In this document: positions 44,376 to 53,043 of the stretch, in pieces
Numbering within the stretch: the first letter of the stretch is position 1
Layout of the letters: each line of letters opens with the position of its first letter
Origin: Amphritea atlantica
Lineage (GTDB): Bacteria > Pseudomonadota > Gammaproteobacteria > Pseudomonadales > Balneatricaceae
Assembly: GCF_018860855.1 (NCBI RefSeq)
Contig: NZ_JAHKQE010000019.1
Location: 62,001-126,000, forward strand
Reading direction: 5' to 3'
DNA: 64,000 nucleotides
The notes under the pieces: model-generated
The model's input: the letters and a program-made list of their open reading frames with translations, nothing else
Database searches by the model: none
What the model was told of the DNA's origin: nothing
Program-made: the position numbers and the translations under genes

Positions 44376-45179
44376 ATGTCAGATCATTCCATGGCAAGTT
44401 CTGTCGATGAAAATACAGCGACCAAGCCCATCAGCCGCATTCAGGTTATCGATCGAGCAGCCCATATTCTGGATGCGATATCCCGCTATTCTCAACCGGT
44501 AACATTAAAAGTGCTCAGCGCCGAAACCGGCCTACACCCGTCAACAGCCCACCGGATCCTGCGCTCGCTGATCGACAACCGTTTTGTCGATCGCAACGAA
44601 AATGGTGAATACTGGCTGGGGAATCGGTTGCTGCAACTAACCAATAAGCGCCGGACCGATGTAGACCTGCGTGCCGTCGCCCTACCCTATATGGAACGAT
44701 TAAGAGATCAGTTAGGTGAAAGTATCAACCTAACCATTCGTGAAGGCGATGTGGTGATCTATTTTGAACGGGCGATCCCCAACCGAATGATGCACGTCCA
44801 TCAACTCGTCGGCAGCCGTGCGCCGCTACATGTCACTGGGGTTGGCAAACTGATGCTTGGCATCGGTGGTGAGACCGATATTATCAGCTATGCACAACGT
44901 ACCAACCTACCCACCTATACCCAAAATACTTTTTCGACGTTGCCGGAACTCATGGCTGAATGCCGACAATCGGCCACACAGGGTTACGCATTAGATAATG
45001 AAGAAGCGGAAATCGGCGTGGGCTGTATTGGCGTATTAATTTATGATCAGACCCAGTTACCGGTTGCTGGCCTATCGATCTCAGCACCGATCGAAAGACG
45101 CCAACTGGAATGGATTGATGCTCTCAAGGAAGCGGCTAACGCGATCTCTGCTCAGTTAGGCTACACCGCCCACGACTGA
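44376..45179 (+). CDS. IclR family transcriptional regulator
   Basis: This 267-residue regulator has an N-terminal IclR winged helix (about 22-85): SRYSQPVTLKVLSAETGLHPSTAHRILRSL. An effector-binding GAF-like domain follows (about 95-262), with MHVHQLVGSRAPLHVTGVGKLML and EEAEIGVGCIGVLIYD. It is 91 bp downstream of the HAD gene on the same strand and is the last gene of the purine locus. In other bacteria IclR members such as AllR respond to allantoin or glyoxylate, so it may sense a pathway end product. That is inference from position. Confidence 0.87.
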   Translation: MSDHSMASSVDENTATKPISRIQVIDRAAHILDAISRYSQPVTLKVLSAETGLHPSTAHRILRSLIDNRFVDRNENGEYWLGNRLLQLTNKRRTDVDLRAVALPYMERLRDQLGESINLTIREGDVVIYFERAIPNRMMHVHQLVGSRAPLHVTGVGKLMLGIGGETDIISYAQRTNLPTYTQNTFSTLPELMAECRQSATQGYALDNEEAEIGVGCIGVLIYDQTQLPVAGLSISAPIERRQLEWIDALKEAANAISAQLGYTAHD

Positions 45180-45200
45180 GCGGTAACTCTTGGTTTAGGC

Positions 45201-46100
45201 TTAGCTTAAAGATTGCGGGGTTAGGTCTAACTGCGACAGCTCTTCCAATAACCAACTACCCGCCGTTCCTAAAGAGCGATTCTCCGTCCAGACAACATCA
45301 ATACCCTGTAACGATGCCACCGCCTGAAAGTCTCGCTGCAAAGCTAATAATTCACCGCTGACCAGTTTTTCCTGTACCACATTACGATGCAGAAAAGCCC
45401 AACCTAAACCACTACATAGCAGCTCTAGAATCAGATGCGGGCTTTCTGAAAACCAAACACTGGGACTAAACATTAACCGTTCATGGCTACGATCCGTTAA
45501 ATCCAGACTGCGTAACACTAGCTGGCGATGGGCTCTAAAATTGGCATGACTCACCGGCTGTTTCTCAGCAATCGGGTGATCATGACGACATACCGCCACC
45601 AACTCAGAATAACCAATGCCGCGAAAGCCAAAGCCCTGTGGATAAGCTTCCCGTTCGAGCATCAAACCGATATCTGCCCGATTGGTACGAATAAGCTCAG
45701 CAACATCACTGCCGCCTGGGTCCAGCAGCTCTAACTGAATATGGGAAAAGCGTTGCTCAAAGCGGTGCAAAATATCCAATAACGGCTGACTGGAGATACT
45801 CTGCTCTACCGCCAAACAAAGCTCCACCTCATCACTCTGACCCAACGCTTGAGCATGCACTCTAAATTCATGCTGGGAGTGTAATACCGTGCGGGCATAT
45901 TCCAATAATGCCTTGCCACTGTGGGTTAATACCGGATTGCGATGGCTGCGATCAAACAGCGCCACATTGCTATCCAGTTCGAGATTACTGATCGCCGTGC
46001 TCACCGCCGACTGCGCTTTCCCCAAACGCCGAGCGGCAGCAGAGAATGAGCCGGTTTCGGCAGCAATCACAAAGGCTTCTAATGGATCAATACCCGCCAT
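45201..46100 (-). CDS. LysR family transcriptional regulator (probably controls the adjacent PACE efflux gene)
   Basis: This 299-residue LysR protein has the usual winged helix (DPLEAFVIAAETGSFSAAARRLGKAQSAVSTAIS, residues 4-37) and a two-lobe effector domain (about 90-290). It is divergent from a PACE-family efflux gene with a 149-bp intergenic region that contains a TTAGATAGT/ACTATCTAA inverted repeat. This is the arrangement of AceR/AceI in Acinetobacter, where the LysR protein activates the exporter in response to its substrate. The natural inducer here is unknown; polyamines are candidates in related systems. Confidence 0.87.
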   Translation of the reverse strand: MAGIDPLEAFVIAAETGSFSAAARRLGKAQSAVSTAISNLELDSNVALFDRSHRNPVLTHSGKALLEYARTVLHSQHEFRVHAQALGQSDEVELCLAVEQSISSQPLLDILHRFEQRFSHIQLELLDPGGSDVAELIRTNRADIGLMLEREAYPQGFGFRGIGYSELVAVCRHDHPIAEKQPVSHANFRAHRQLVLRSLDLTDRSHERLMFSPSVWFSESPHLILELLCSGLGWAFLHRNVVQEKLVSGELLALQRDFQAVASLQGIDVVWTENRSLGTAGSWLLEELSQLDLTPQSLS

Positions 46101-46126
46101 AATCCCTTCAACAACCTATCTGATTT

Positions 46127-46156
46127 TTAGATAGTATCTAACTTTTTACTATCTAA
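46127..46156. promoter_or_regulatory. Likely LysR operator between the regulator and the PACE gene
   Basis: TTAGATAGT (46127-46135) and ACTATCTAA (46148-46156) form nine-base inverted arms 12 bases apart. TAGATA-G-TATCTA (46128-46140) is an additional palindrome sharing the left arm. Size and position suit a LysR box. Confidence 0.6.
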
Positions 46157-46200
46157 ATAAAGCCTAGAATAGCCTCATCTTCAAAACATCATTAGCTGAC

Positions 46201-46242
46201 TAAGCATCATAAAGTAAGCATCATAAAGTAAGCATCGCAAGG
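46201..46242. repeat. 14-bp direct repeat before the PACE gene
   Basis: TAAGCATCATAAAG occurs twice in tandem (46201-46214, 46215-46228), and a third diverged copy TAAGCATCGCAAGG contains the PACE ribosome site. Copy-number change would alter the leader length. Confidence 0.8.
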
Positions 46243-46249
46243 AGCCATC

Positions 46250-46726
46250 ATGAATCAGCCAATTATTACCCGTACCCCTCTCGACCGCCTGCGCCACACG
46301 CTGATGTTCGAACTCTTACTGCTGACACTACTCGCGCCGATGATGTCGTTATTACTCGACCGAGATATTCTAGATGTCGGTATGCTGTCGCTTGTGATCA
46401 GTATTAAAGCGATGCTGATCAACCCGTTTTTCAATTATCTGTTTGATCGATATGATGTTAAACACGGCAGAATTCCAACTGAACGAAAGCTATCCGGTCG
46501 ATTGATTCATTCGGCTGGCTTGGAAATAACGTTGATTGCCACCTCGCTACCGCTGATTATCTGGTGGCTCGATGTGACCTTTATGCAGGCCTTGATGGTT
46601 GATCTGATATCGATCTTTCTGGTGATGGCCTACACACTGACCTTTAACTGGATCTATGATCGAGTATTTCCTGTTATACAGCCATCCGCGCCGTTATCCA
46701 CTGACGCCTTAGCCGCCAAACATTGA
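46250..46726 (+). CDS. PACE-family (proteobacterial antimicrobial compound efflux) transporter
   Basis: This 158-residue inner-membrane protein has four membrane helices arranged as two bacterial transmembrane pair domains: TLMFELLLLTLLAPMMSLL with INPFFNYLFDRYD, and LIHSAGLEITLIATSLPLIIW with YTLTFNWIYDRVF. The conserved acidic residue of helix 1 (Glu in MFELLLL) is present. Characterised members (AceI) export chlorhexidine and short-chain diamines with protons. A good AAGGAG site precedes the ATG. A divergent LysR gene probably controls it, and a bidirectional terminator follows. Confidence 0.92.
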   Translation: MNQPIITRTPLDRLRHTLMFELLLLTLLAPMMSLLLDRDILDVGMLSLVISIKAMLINPFFNYLFDRYDVKHGRIPTERKLSGRLIHSAGLEITLIATSLPLIIWWLDVTFMQALMVDLISIFLVMAYTLTFNWIYDRVFPVIQPSAPLSTDALAAKH

Positions 46727-46794
46727 GAGCAAACATGAATAGCACGCCCTTAATCACTCGCGGCTGATTCCCAACAGACCATCATCTATCTGTA

Positions 46795-46832
46795 AAAAAG
46801 CCCCCGCAGCGATAAAGCTGAGAGGGCTTTTT
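46795..46832. terminator. Bidirectional terminator between PACE and YbiT genes
   Basis: AAAAAGCCC (46795-46803) pairs with GGGCTTTTT (46824-46832), with an inner CAGC/GCTG pairing. T tracts on both strands serve the two convergent genes. Confidence 0.85.
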
Positions 46833-46868
46833 AACTAAATGCTAGCCAATAACGATTGATAATAATCG

Positions 46869-48473
46869 TTAAGCGACCTGAGATGATTTAGTCTGGTTAT
46901 CCAGATACTCATCAAAGGTACCAGGAAAGTGAATCACTTTATTATCTTTAATCTCAATAATATTGTTCGCCAGCGAGGAGATAAAGGCGCGGTCATGGCT
47001 GACAAAAATCAGCGTACCGTCAAAGTCTTCGAGGGCGAGGTTCAATGATTCAATCGCTTCCATATCCATATGGTTAGTCGGCTCATCCATAATCAGCACG
47101 TTGATATCCATCATCATCAACTTACCAAACAATAGACGGTTCTTTTCTCCACCAGAGCAGACCCGCGCTTTCTTATTGAAATCATCCGCAGTAAACAGTA
47201 AACGTCCTAACATCGCCCGTACTTTCAAATCATCATGCTTGGGCGTGCGCCATTGTGACATCCACTCAAACAGGGTCAGATCACAATTAAAGTCCTGGGT
47301 ACTATCCTGAGGGCAATAACCAATAGACGCATTCTCAGACCACTTAACAGTACCCTCTTTGGTTTCTAATTCATTCATCAGGCAGCGCAAAAAGGTGGTT
47401 TTACCGGCACCGTTTTCACCAACAATTGCCAGTTTAGCGCCGGCTTCCAGAATCAGATTACCATCACGGAACAACATTTCATCGTCATAACCATGACCCA
47501 TATCTTCCAGAATAAGCGCCTGACGGTGCAGTCTCTTATCCTGTTTATAGGTGATAGAAGGGAACTGACGGCTAGAACTTTTAACTTCATCCAGCTCGAT
47601 CTTTTCCAGTTTCTTAGCCCGAGAACTCGCCTGTTTTGCTTTCGAAGCGTTAGCCGAGAAGCGGTTAACAAATGACTGCAACTCATCCATCTCGAGGCTT
47701 TTCTTCGCGTTCGCAGTCAACAACTGTTCACGAATCAACGCCGAGGCTTCTAAGTAATATTCATAGTTACCCGGGTAGATACGCAGTTCACCATAATCGA
47801 TATCCGCCATGTGCGTACACACTGAGTTCAGGAAGTGACGGTCATGGGAGATAATAATCATGGTGCTCTTACGCTGGTTAAGCACATTTTCCAACCAGCT
47901 GATGGTATGAATATCCAAGTTGTTGGTTGGCTCATCCAGCAACAATACATCAGGGTTAGCAAACAACGCCTGTGCCAACAGCACCCGAATCTTCCAACCT
48001 GGGGCAACCTGACTCATCAAACCAAAGTGATACTCTTCAGCGATGCCCGCTTCTAGCAAAATATCCCCAGCACGGCTTTCGGCACTGTAGCCATCCATCT
48101 CGGCAAATTCGACTTCCAGATGGGCCACCTTCATGCCGTCTTCTTCAGACATTTCCGGCAGCGAGTAGATCCGCTCACGCTCCTGCTTAATTTTCCATAA
48201 CTCAGTATCACCCATAATCACGGCATCGATAACGGTGTACTCTTCAAAAGCAAACTGATCCTGATTAAGGATGCCCAGCTTTTCCCCCGGTGTCATAGAG
48301 ACATTACCGGACGTTGGCGTCAGCTCACCACTCAAAATCTTCATAAAGGTGGATTTGCCACAACCATTCGCACCGATCAAACCATAACGGTTGCCGTTGC
48401 CAAATTTAGCAGAAATATTTTGGAACAGCGGCTCAGCGCCAAACTGCATGGTGATATTCGCGGAGGAGATCAA
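46869..48473 (-). CDS. ybiT: ABC-F ATPase YbiT
   Basis: This soluble 534-residue protein has two ABC ATPase domains and no membrane part. ABC-F proteins bind the ribosome E site and modulate translation. Both Walker A motifs (GANGCGKST near residue 34; GENGAGKTT near 353) and Walker B motifs ([22 protein letters not shown]) are intact. The linker between domains carries the basic [11 protein letters not shown] helix. The N-terminal [15 protein letters not shown] and length match YbiT rather than Uup or EttA. The start is a TTG at 48471-48473, preceded by AGGA about nine bases away. Regulation is not visible. Confidence 0.92.
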   Translation of the reverse strand: MISSANITMQFGAEPLFQNISAKFGNGNRYGLIGANGCGKSTFMKILSGELTPTSGNVSMTPGEKLGILNQDQFAFEEYTVIDAVIMGDTELWKIKQERERIYSLPEMSEEDGMKVAHLEVEFAEMDGYSAESRAGDILLEAGIAEEYHFGLMSQVAPGWKIRVLLAQALFANPDVLLLDEPTNNLDIHTISWLENVLNQRKSTMIIISHDRHFLNSVCTHMADIDYGELRIYPGNYEYYLEASALIREQLLTANAKKSLEMDELQSFVNRFSANASKAKQASSRAKKLEKIELDEVKSSSRQFPSITYKQDKRLHRQALILEDMGHGYDDEMLFRDGNLILEAGAKLAIVGENGAGKTTFLRCLMNELETKEGTVKWSENASIGYCPQDSTQDFNCDLTLFEWMSQWRTPKHDDLKVRAMLGRLLFTADDFNKKARVCSGGEKNRLLFGKLMMMDINVLIMDEPTNHMDMEAIESLNLALEDFDGTLIFVSHDRAFISSLANNIIEIKDNKVIHFPGTFDEYLDNQTKSSQVA

Positions 48474-48795
48474 AGGATAAGTCCTGAAAAGATAGTTCTG
48501 GAAAGAATGTACTGAAAGAGAATCCTGATAAAGAGCCCGGAAAAGTACAGGTTACACAGTGCCAAACCGGCATTGTAAAAGAATGCGCCACTTTAAAGAG
48601 TTAAGCCCCTAAAGTCGAGCGCGCATTGTACATTTTTTAAACAAAAGCTGTTTTTTGCCGCTAGGAGCGTGATCCTCAGACTAAGACCCTGATATCCACG
48701 ATATTCTTAGGCTCAAACCCGTCAACCCAGAAGCCATTGAATACCGTCGCTAACACCCAGATATGAATCTCTTAAGATGAGCCACTAAACTATTT
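48474..48795. other. Region upstream of ybiT
   Basis: These 322 bp lie between the stop of the glycosyltransferase gene and the ybiT start, both on the minus strand. A TACAAT -10-like element occurs on the minus strand near 48627-48632, within an A/T-rich block. I see no gene and no strong terminator. Confidence 0.4.
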
Positions 48796-49911
48796 TCATG
48801 CGTTGAACTGTTGCGAATCGCTGCCGCACAGATTCGCCACGCGATTGAGCAAACACTCATACGGTACGGACATTTGCGGCCAACTCAAAGCCGATAGATC
48901 CGGTGCTACGGCCAGCTGGCCCTGTTGTTTTGCTTTGGCAAAGCGCACCACCGCAGCCACTAGGTGCTGAGTTTCATCACCCTCATCGCAATAACAGCAA
49001 CCTGCCGGAAACAACTCGGGATAAGCCAGCCGGTTAGGCACTAGCGGCAACGCACCAGCAGCGGCGCCTTCGAGTACGGCAATCCCCTGAAAATCATGTA
49101 ATGCTGTGGATAACACGATATCGGCCTGTTGCAACAACCGACGATATTCAGCCACCGATTCCACGAAACCCCAATGACCTTCCTGATCCGCCAATAGGGT
49201 TTTAAGGGTCTCAAATGGCGCCGGCAGCTTGCGAAACTGCTGACCCACGAGGTCTAAACGAAAATCTACACCCGCCGCAATAAGTCCTTCGACAGCACTC
49301 AGTAATAACTGCGGCCCTTTGTCATACTCCCACCGGTGATTCCAGATCAGCCGTACAGGCCCCGGCTGAGGCTTATGGGGAAGATAGGCCGATGACGGCA
49401 AGGGTACTTGAAGCACCGATGAACGTTCTTCTAACTGCTCAACTACACCGGCAGGCACCTGATCCGGCAGTTTCTTCAATAAGGCGCGACAACCATCCAG
49501 AAAAGTATTGCGATTATAGGCGGTATTAAAACAGATATGATCGGCAGCCAGTGCCGTGTATATATTGAGAATCTTCGGTTCGACATTGCCATACTCTCTT
49601 CCGGATTCCGGGTAGGCAAATTGATTTTCGTGAAAATAAACCAGTGTCGGGATGCTCGCCAAATGAGGCACAAATCCTCTTAGCGCTGATAGATCCGTCA
49701 TTGACGTAGCGATAATCAAGTCGTAAGGCTGTTCAAGAGTCTCTCGCTCATTCATGGCCCAACTCAGGCTGTTACCGCGAATACGCCATGAGAAGTAACG
49801 TGGCGGCAGTGTGAGCACCGTCCACTGATGCTGATTGAGATTACTCACCAACCCCTGATGCCAATAACGGTGACTCGCCGCATCGTAGGCGGACAGCAGC
49901 AGTATCTTCAC
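48796..49911 (-). CDS. Glycosyltransferase similar to tRNA-queuosine mannosyltransferase (QTMAN/GTDC1, DUF3524)
   Basis: This 371-residue cytosolic protein has the N-terminal domain of the GTDC1/QTMAN family (about 1-165): ILLLSAYDAASHRYWHQGL, LPPRYFSWRIRGN, TSMTDLSALRGF and YFHENQFAYP. A GT-B glycosyltransferase domain follows, with NHRWEYDKGPQLL and STALHDFQGIAVLEGAAAG, the sugar-nucleotide site. The vertebrate enzyme mannosylates queuosine in tRNA-Asp. Bacterial members are common in marine gammaproteobacteria, but their product is not established as far as I know. The start is a GTG at 49911. It lies 24 bp after the first Sel1-SPOR gene, possibly in the same transcript. Confidence 0.82.
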   Translation of the reverse strand: MKILLLSAYDAASHRYWHQGLVSNLNQHQWTVLTLPPRYFSWRIRGNSLSWAMNERETLEQPYDLIIATSMTDLSALRGFVPHLASIPTLVYFHENQFAYPESGREYGNVEPKILNIYTALAADHICFNTAYNRNTFLDGCRALLKKLPDQVPAGVVEQLEERSSVLQVPLPSSAYLPHKPQPGPVRLIWNHRWEYDKGPQLLLSAVEGLIAAGVDFRLDLVGQQFRKLPAPFETLKTLLADQEGHWGFVESVAEYRRLLQQADIVLSTALHDFQGIAVLEGAAAGALPLVPNRLAYPELFPAGCCYCDEGDETQHLVAAVVRFAKAKQQGQLAVAPDLSALSWPQMSVPYECLLNRVANLCGSDSQQFNA

Positions 49912-49935
49912 TTTCCACGTCTCGTATCGCTAAAC

Positions 49936-51138
49936 TTATTTGGCATACAGCGAGCGGTAGCTACGAACCCATGCTTCATTCACTAAGGCTGGGGGAAGTT
50001 TATCTCGATAAGCATTCTGCGCCATGGTTTTATCAGCAAAACTATCCTGTAACAGCACCACATAGTCATCAGGTGTAAGACGTACAACGTCCACCCTACC
50101 CTGTAATTGATACTCGGTCATAAAGCGTATGGCACTTTTTTGACTCGCTAGCCGCGCCAATTGTATCGCGTATAAACCTGGTAACTGCTGTTGTAGCCAA
50201 TCTCTACCCCGTAGCCAGGCTGCCGTTTCAGTCGCAGAGCCAATCTGACTATCGGCAGCATCCTGAATATGACTCAATGCCGGCTCTTTAATACCTTCTT
50301 GCTGAATTTTGGTGAGTATTTTGTCATACAGGGCTTGAGTCTGTTGGTTACCTAACTCGATACTGACATCCGCATAGGCCAACGCCTGCAATAGATCGGG
50401 AGGGATCATAAATCCGTCGGAGTAGACTAAGGCCAGATTATGAGCTGCATAGGGATTACCTTGGGCAGCCGACCGTTGGTACCACTCAATCGCATTGGCG
50501 GGCTCTGAATTAATCAATATGCCAGCCAATGCCAACTGCGCTTGACCATAGCCTGATTCTGCCGCCTGTTCGATCCAACGACGTGCAGCTAATTGATCTT
50601 GATCGACGCCTTCGCCTTGAAAGAGCATCAAGCCGAGTTTTAACTGACTATCGACTAGCCCCGCTTCAGCAGAAGACTGATACAGTGAAAATGCCTGAGC
50701 TAGATCTTGCTCAACACCGTCACCCTTTTCATATAGCAGCGCGAGATTACGCATCGCCTTAGGATTACCCAGTTCTGCTGATTGACGATAATATTTAACG
50801 CTCTCTGACAGGTTTACCGGAGTCCCTTTACCTACCTGATGGGCAATGGCGAGATTATAAGCCGCTTCAGAATATCCGCCTTTCGCTGAGAGCGTTAACC
50901 ACTCAACAGCCCTCTCCCAGTCAGGCCCACCGCCCTCAACGCCTAGCGCATACAGACGTGCCAAAATAAATGCCGCTTGAGGATCACCTACCTGAGCCAA
51001 CGGCAGGCAACTGTTATAGGCCTGTACCACCCTCTCTTCTCTATAATCTTGATAACACTGCTCGTTATCGGCGGCAAAACTTACCGAGGAGAACCATACA
51101 ATGACGGCGGTAATCGCTAGTTTAAATTCCTGACGCAT
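49936..51138 (-). CDS. Exported Sel1-repeat protein with C-terminal SPOR-like domain (copy A)
   Basis: This 400-residue protein has a signal peptide ending near Ala22 (VSFAADNEQCYQDY). Some six to seven Sel1-like helical repeats follow (about 50-270), for example AAYNLAIAHQVGKGTPVNLSESV. The C-terminal SPOR-like domain (about 312-398) is marked by LYAIQLARLASQKSAIRFM and DDYVVLLQDSFADKTMAQ. SPOR domains bind denuded septal glycans, so a periplasmic cell-wall role is likely; Sel1 repeats bind protein partners. It is the last of three consecutive paralogues. A cysteine pair (YQDYREERVVQAYNSC) early in the mature protein is shared by all three. Confidence 0.85.
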   Translation of the reverse strand: MRQEFKLAITAVIVWFSSVSFAADNEQCYQDYREERVVQAYNSCLPLAQVGDPQAAFILARLYALGVEGGGPDWERAVEWLTLSAKGGYSEAAYNLAIAHQVGKGTPVNLSESVKYYRQSAELGNPKAMRNLALLYEKGDGVEQDLAQAFSLYQSSAEAGLVDSQLKLGLMLFQGEGVDQDQLAARRWIEQAAESGYGQAQLALAGILINSEPANAIEWYQRSAAQGNPYAAHNLALVYSDGFMIPPDLLQALAYADVSIELGNQQTQALYDKILTKIQQEGIKEPALSHIQDAADSQIGSATETAAWLRGRDWLQQQLPGLYAIQLARLASQKSAIRFMTEYQLQGRVDVVRLTPDDYVVLLQDSFADKTMAQNAYRDKLPPALVNEAWVRSYRSLYAK

Positions 51139-51259
51139 TTAAAATCCTTGAAACTCAATCACACTCATGGACTGATCTACTTTGAATATCGATACATTTT
51201 ACGTAGCGTCTGTTTAAAAACTGAAAGCCCTCTGCCTGCCGACAATATCGTTTTACGCG

Positions 51260-52942
51260 CTATTTAACCGGTTTATAAGCATGTTGAATCGCATGATAAG
51301 TTCGAAACCAGACCATACCAGAGAGTTTTTTGGGCAACTGAGCTGCTATCTGCTTAGCCCCTTGCAATGAAGCTGCCGACTCCGCATACAGCACCACATA
51401 CTTATTGCCTGCCGCGGTGATCGCCTTGAAGTAGTTAACCTTACCTTGCAGTTTATGATCGCGAAGATAGGCATTTACCGAGTCATTACTGCTCAACTGG
51501 GCTAATTGAAGAACATAATGTTTACTCGGCTGAGCCATTAACCAAGTAAAGTCCTGTAAACCAGCCATTACATCTTTGCTTGCCGATGCTTCTGCCTTAA
51601 TTTTCTCATCCGCAGCTTGCTTCGCAGCAATGGCTTCAGCTTTGGCTTTCTCATCGGCGGCTTTCTTGGCAGCGATAGCTTCAGCTTTGGCTTTCTCATC
51701 GGCGGCTTTCTTGGCAGCGATAGCTTCAGCTTTGGCTTTCTCATCGACGGCTTTCTTGACAGCGATAGCTTCAGCCTTAGCTTTCTCATCTGCAGCTTTT
51801 TTAGCAGCAATAGCTTCAGCTTTGGCTTTCTCATCGGCCGCTTGCTTAGCAGCAAGGGCTTCAGCTTTGGCCTTCTCATCCGCAGCTTGCTTGGCAGCAA
51901 GGGCTTCAGCTTTGGCTTTCTCGTCCGCAGCTTGCTTAGCCACAATGGCTTCAGCTTTGGCTTTCTCATCCGCAGCTTGCTTAGCAGCAAGGGCTTCAGC
52001 CTTAGCTTTCTCATCCGCAGCTTGCTTGGCAGCCATTTTTTCCGCTGCAACTTTCAACGCTTGTTCGTTAGGTGCGGTTTTCTGAGTTTCTATTTGCAGA
52101 GAAGTGCTAGATGCCGGTTCCGCAACGCTCGGTGAGAGAGACTCTGGCTTATCAGCCTCAGACATTAACTCGGTACCTGCATGCTCTGCGATTGAGATCC
52201 GATGAGCCTCTTCCAGCACCTGTTGCTGTTTAATACTTTCAACAAGATCGACTGCTGGAGCATAACCTAAGCGCTCACTTTCGGATGCATAGTGAAGCGC
52301 TTGTGCTAGGTCTTTGCTCAAGCCAGCAGGTGGTTCACGAAACAGCAACGCTAGCTGATAAAAAGCAAAGTTACTGCCCTCTTGTGCGGCTTCGCGGAAG
52401 AGTTTGACTGATTTTTGCGGCTCCGTCGTTTTAAGCAGTGTCGCGAGGGTAATCTTAGCGCTCTGATCACCTCGATCTGCCGCCATAGTTAACCAGCGTT
52501 TAGCCTCGACATAGTCTTGTTGAGTGCCATTTCCCTTAAGGTAAGCAATACCGGTTTTTAGCTGGCTAGCAAGGTGGCCCAATTCTGCACCTTGAAGGTA
52601 CCATCGAAAGGCCACACCGAGATCCCGGTCAACCACCTCACCCCGTTCATAGAGTACCGCCAAGTTATAGCAACCCGGCGCATAACCCTGTTCAGCAGAA
52701 CGGGTTAACCATTTAAGTGCCTGTTGTAGATCGGATGATCCCCCTTCAAACCCCTGACTATAGAGGCTAGAAAGAATAAAGCTGGCTTCCCCATCACCCT
52801 GTGCAGCCAAGGGCATACAGTGATGCAGCGCTTCACGGGTTTGTTGATTCTGATAAAAGGTTCGACAACTCTGCTCATCAGCAGCAACCGCTGTGGCATA
52901 TAAGCACAACACACTCAACAGAGAAAAAATAATACGGGCCAT
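51260..52942 (-). CDS. Exported Sel1-repeat/TolA-like coiled-coil/SPOR protein (copy B)
   Basis: With the ATG at 52940-52942 the protein has 560 residues: a signal peptide (ARIIFSLLSVLCLYATAVAA), five or so Sel1 repeats (about 40-230), a linker, then ten 15-residue Ala/Lys/Glu repeats of the type AAKQAADEKAKAEAL (51584-52033). These would form a long charged helix as in TolA. A SPOR-like domain follows (about 470-555: HYVLQLAQLSSNDSVNAYL). An upstream in-frame ATG at 52978 would block the signal peptide. The helix may span the periplasm to place the SPOR domain on peptidoglycan. It is flanked by paralogues A and C. Confidence 0.85.
   Translation of the reverse strand: MARIIFSLLSVLCLYATAVAADEQSCRTFYQNQQTREALHHCMPLAAQGDGEASFILSSLYSQGFEGGSSDLQQALKWLTRSAEQGYAPGCYNLAVLYERGEVVDRDLGVAFRWYLQGAELGHLASQLKTGIAYLKGNGTQQDYVEAKRWLTMAADRGDQSAKITLATLLKTTEPQKSVKLFREAAQEGSNFAFYQLALLFREPPAGLSKDLAQALHYASESERLGYAPAVDLVESIKQQQVLEEAHRISIAEHAGTELMSEADKPESLSPSVAEPASSTSLQIETQKTAPNEQALKVAAEKMAAKQAADEKAKAEALAAKQAADEKAKAEAIVAKQAADEKAKAEALAAKQAADEKAKAEALAAKQAADEKAKAEAIAAKKAADEKAKAEAIAVKKAVDEKAKAEAIAAKKAADEKAKAEAIAAKKAADEKAKAEAIAAKQAADEKIKAEASASKDVMAGLQDFTWLMAQPSKHYVLQLAQLSSNDSVNAYLRDHKLQGKVNYFKAITAAGNKYVVLYAESAASLQGAKQIAAQLPKKLSGMVWFRTYHAIQHAYKPVK
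51584..52033 (-). repeat. Ten tandem 45-bp repeats inside copy B
   Basis: Ten consecutive 45-bp units encode AAK(Q/K)AADEKAKAEA(L/I) with minor changes (AVKKAVDEK in unit 7; DEKIKAEAS in unit 10). The unit length is a multiple of three, so copy-number change keeps the frame and alters only helix length. Confidence 0.95.
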
Positions 52943-53043
52943 ATCACTTCCGATCAACAGGACTAAAAAACAACGCAAGATAGGTCAATACTTCAACCGA
53001 CCATAAGAGTGCAGCAACCTAAAACGCTGACAGATTCATCAGC

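Noticed and set aside
51576-52135. Long overlapping open frames on both strands over the copy B repeats
   Set aside because: They arise because the 45-bp coding repeat keeps other frames open as well. They lack start signals and have low-complexity Ala/Ser/Phe or Arg/Lys/Leu composition; the copy B reading frame explains the region.
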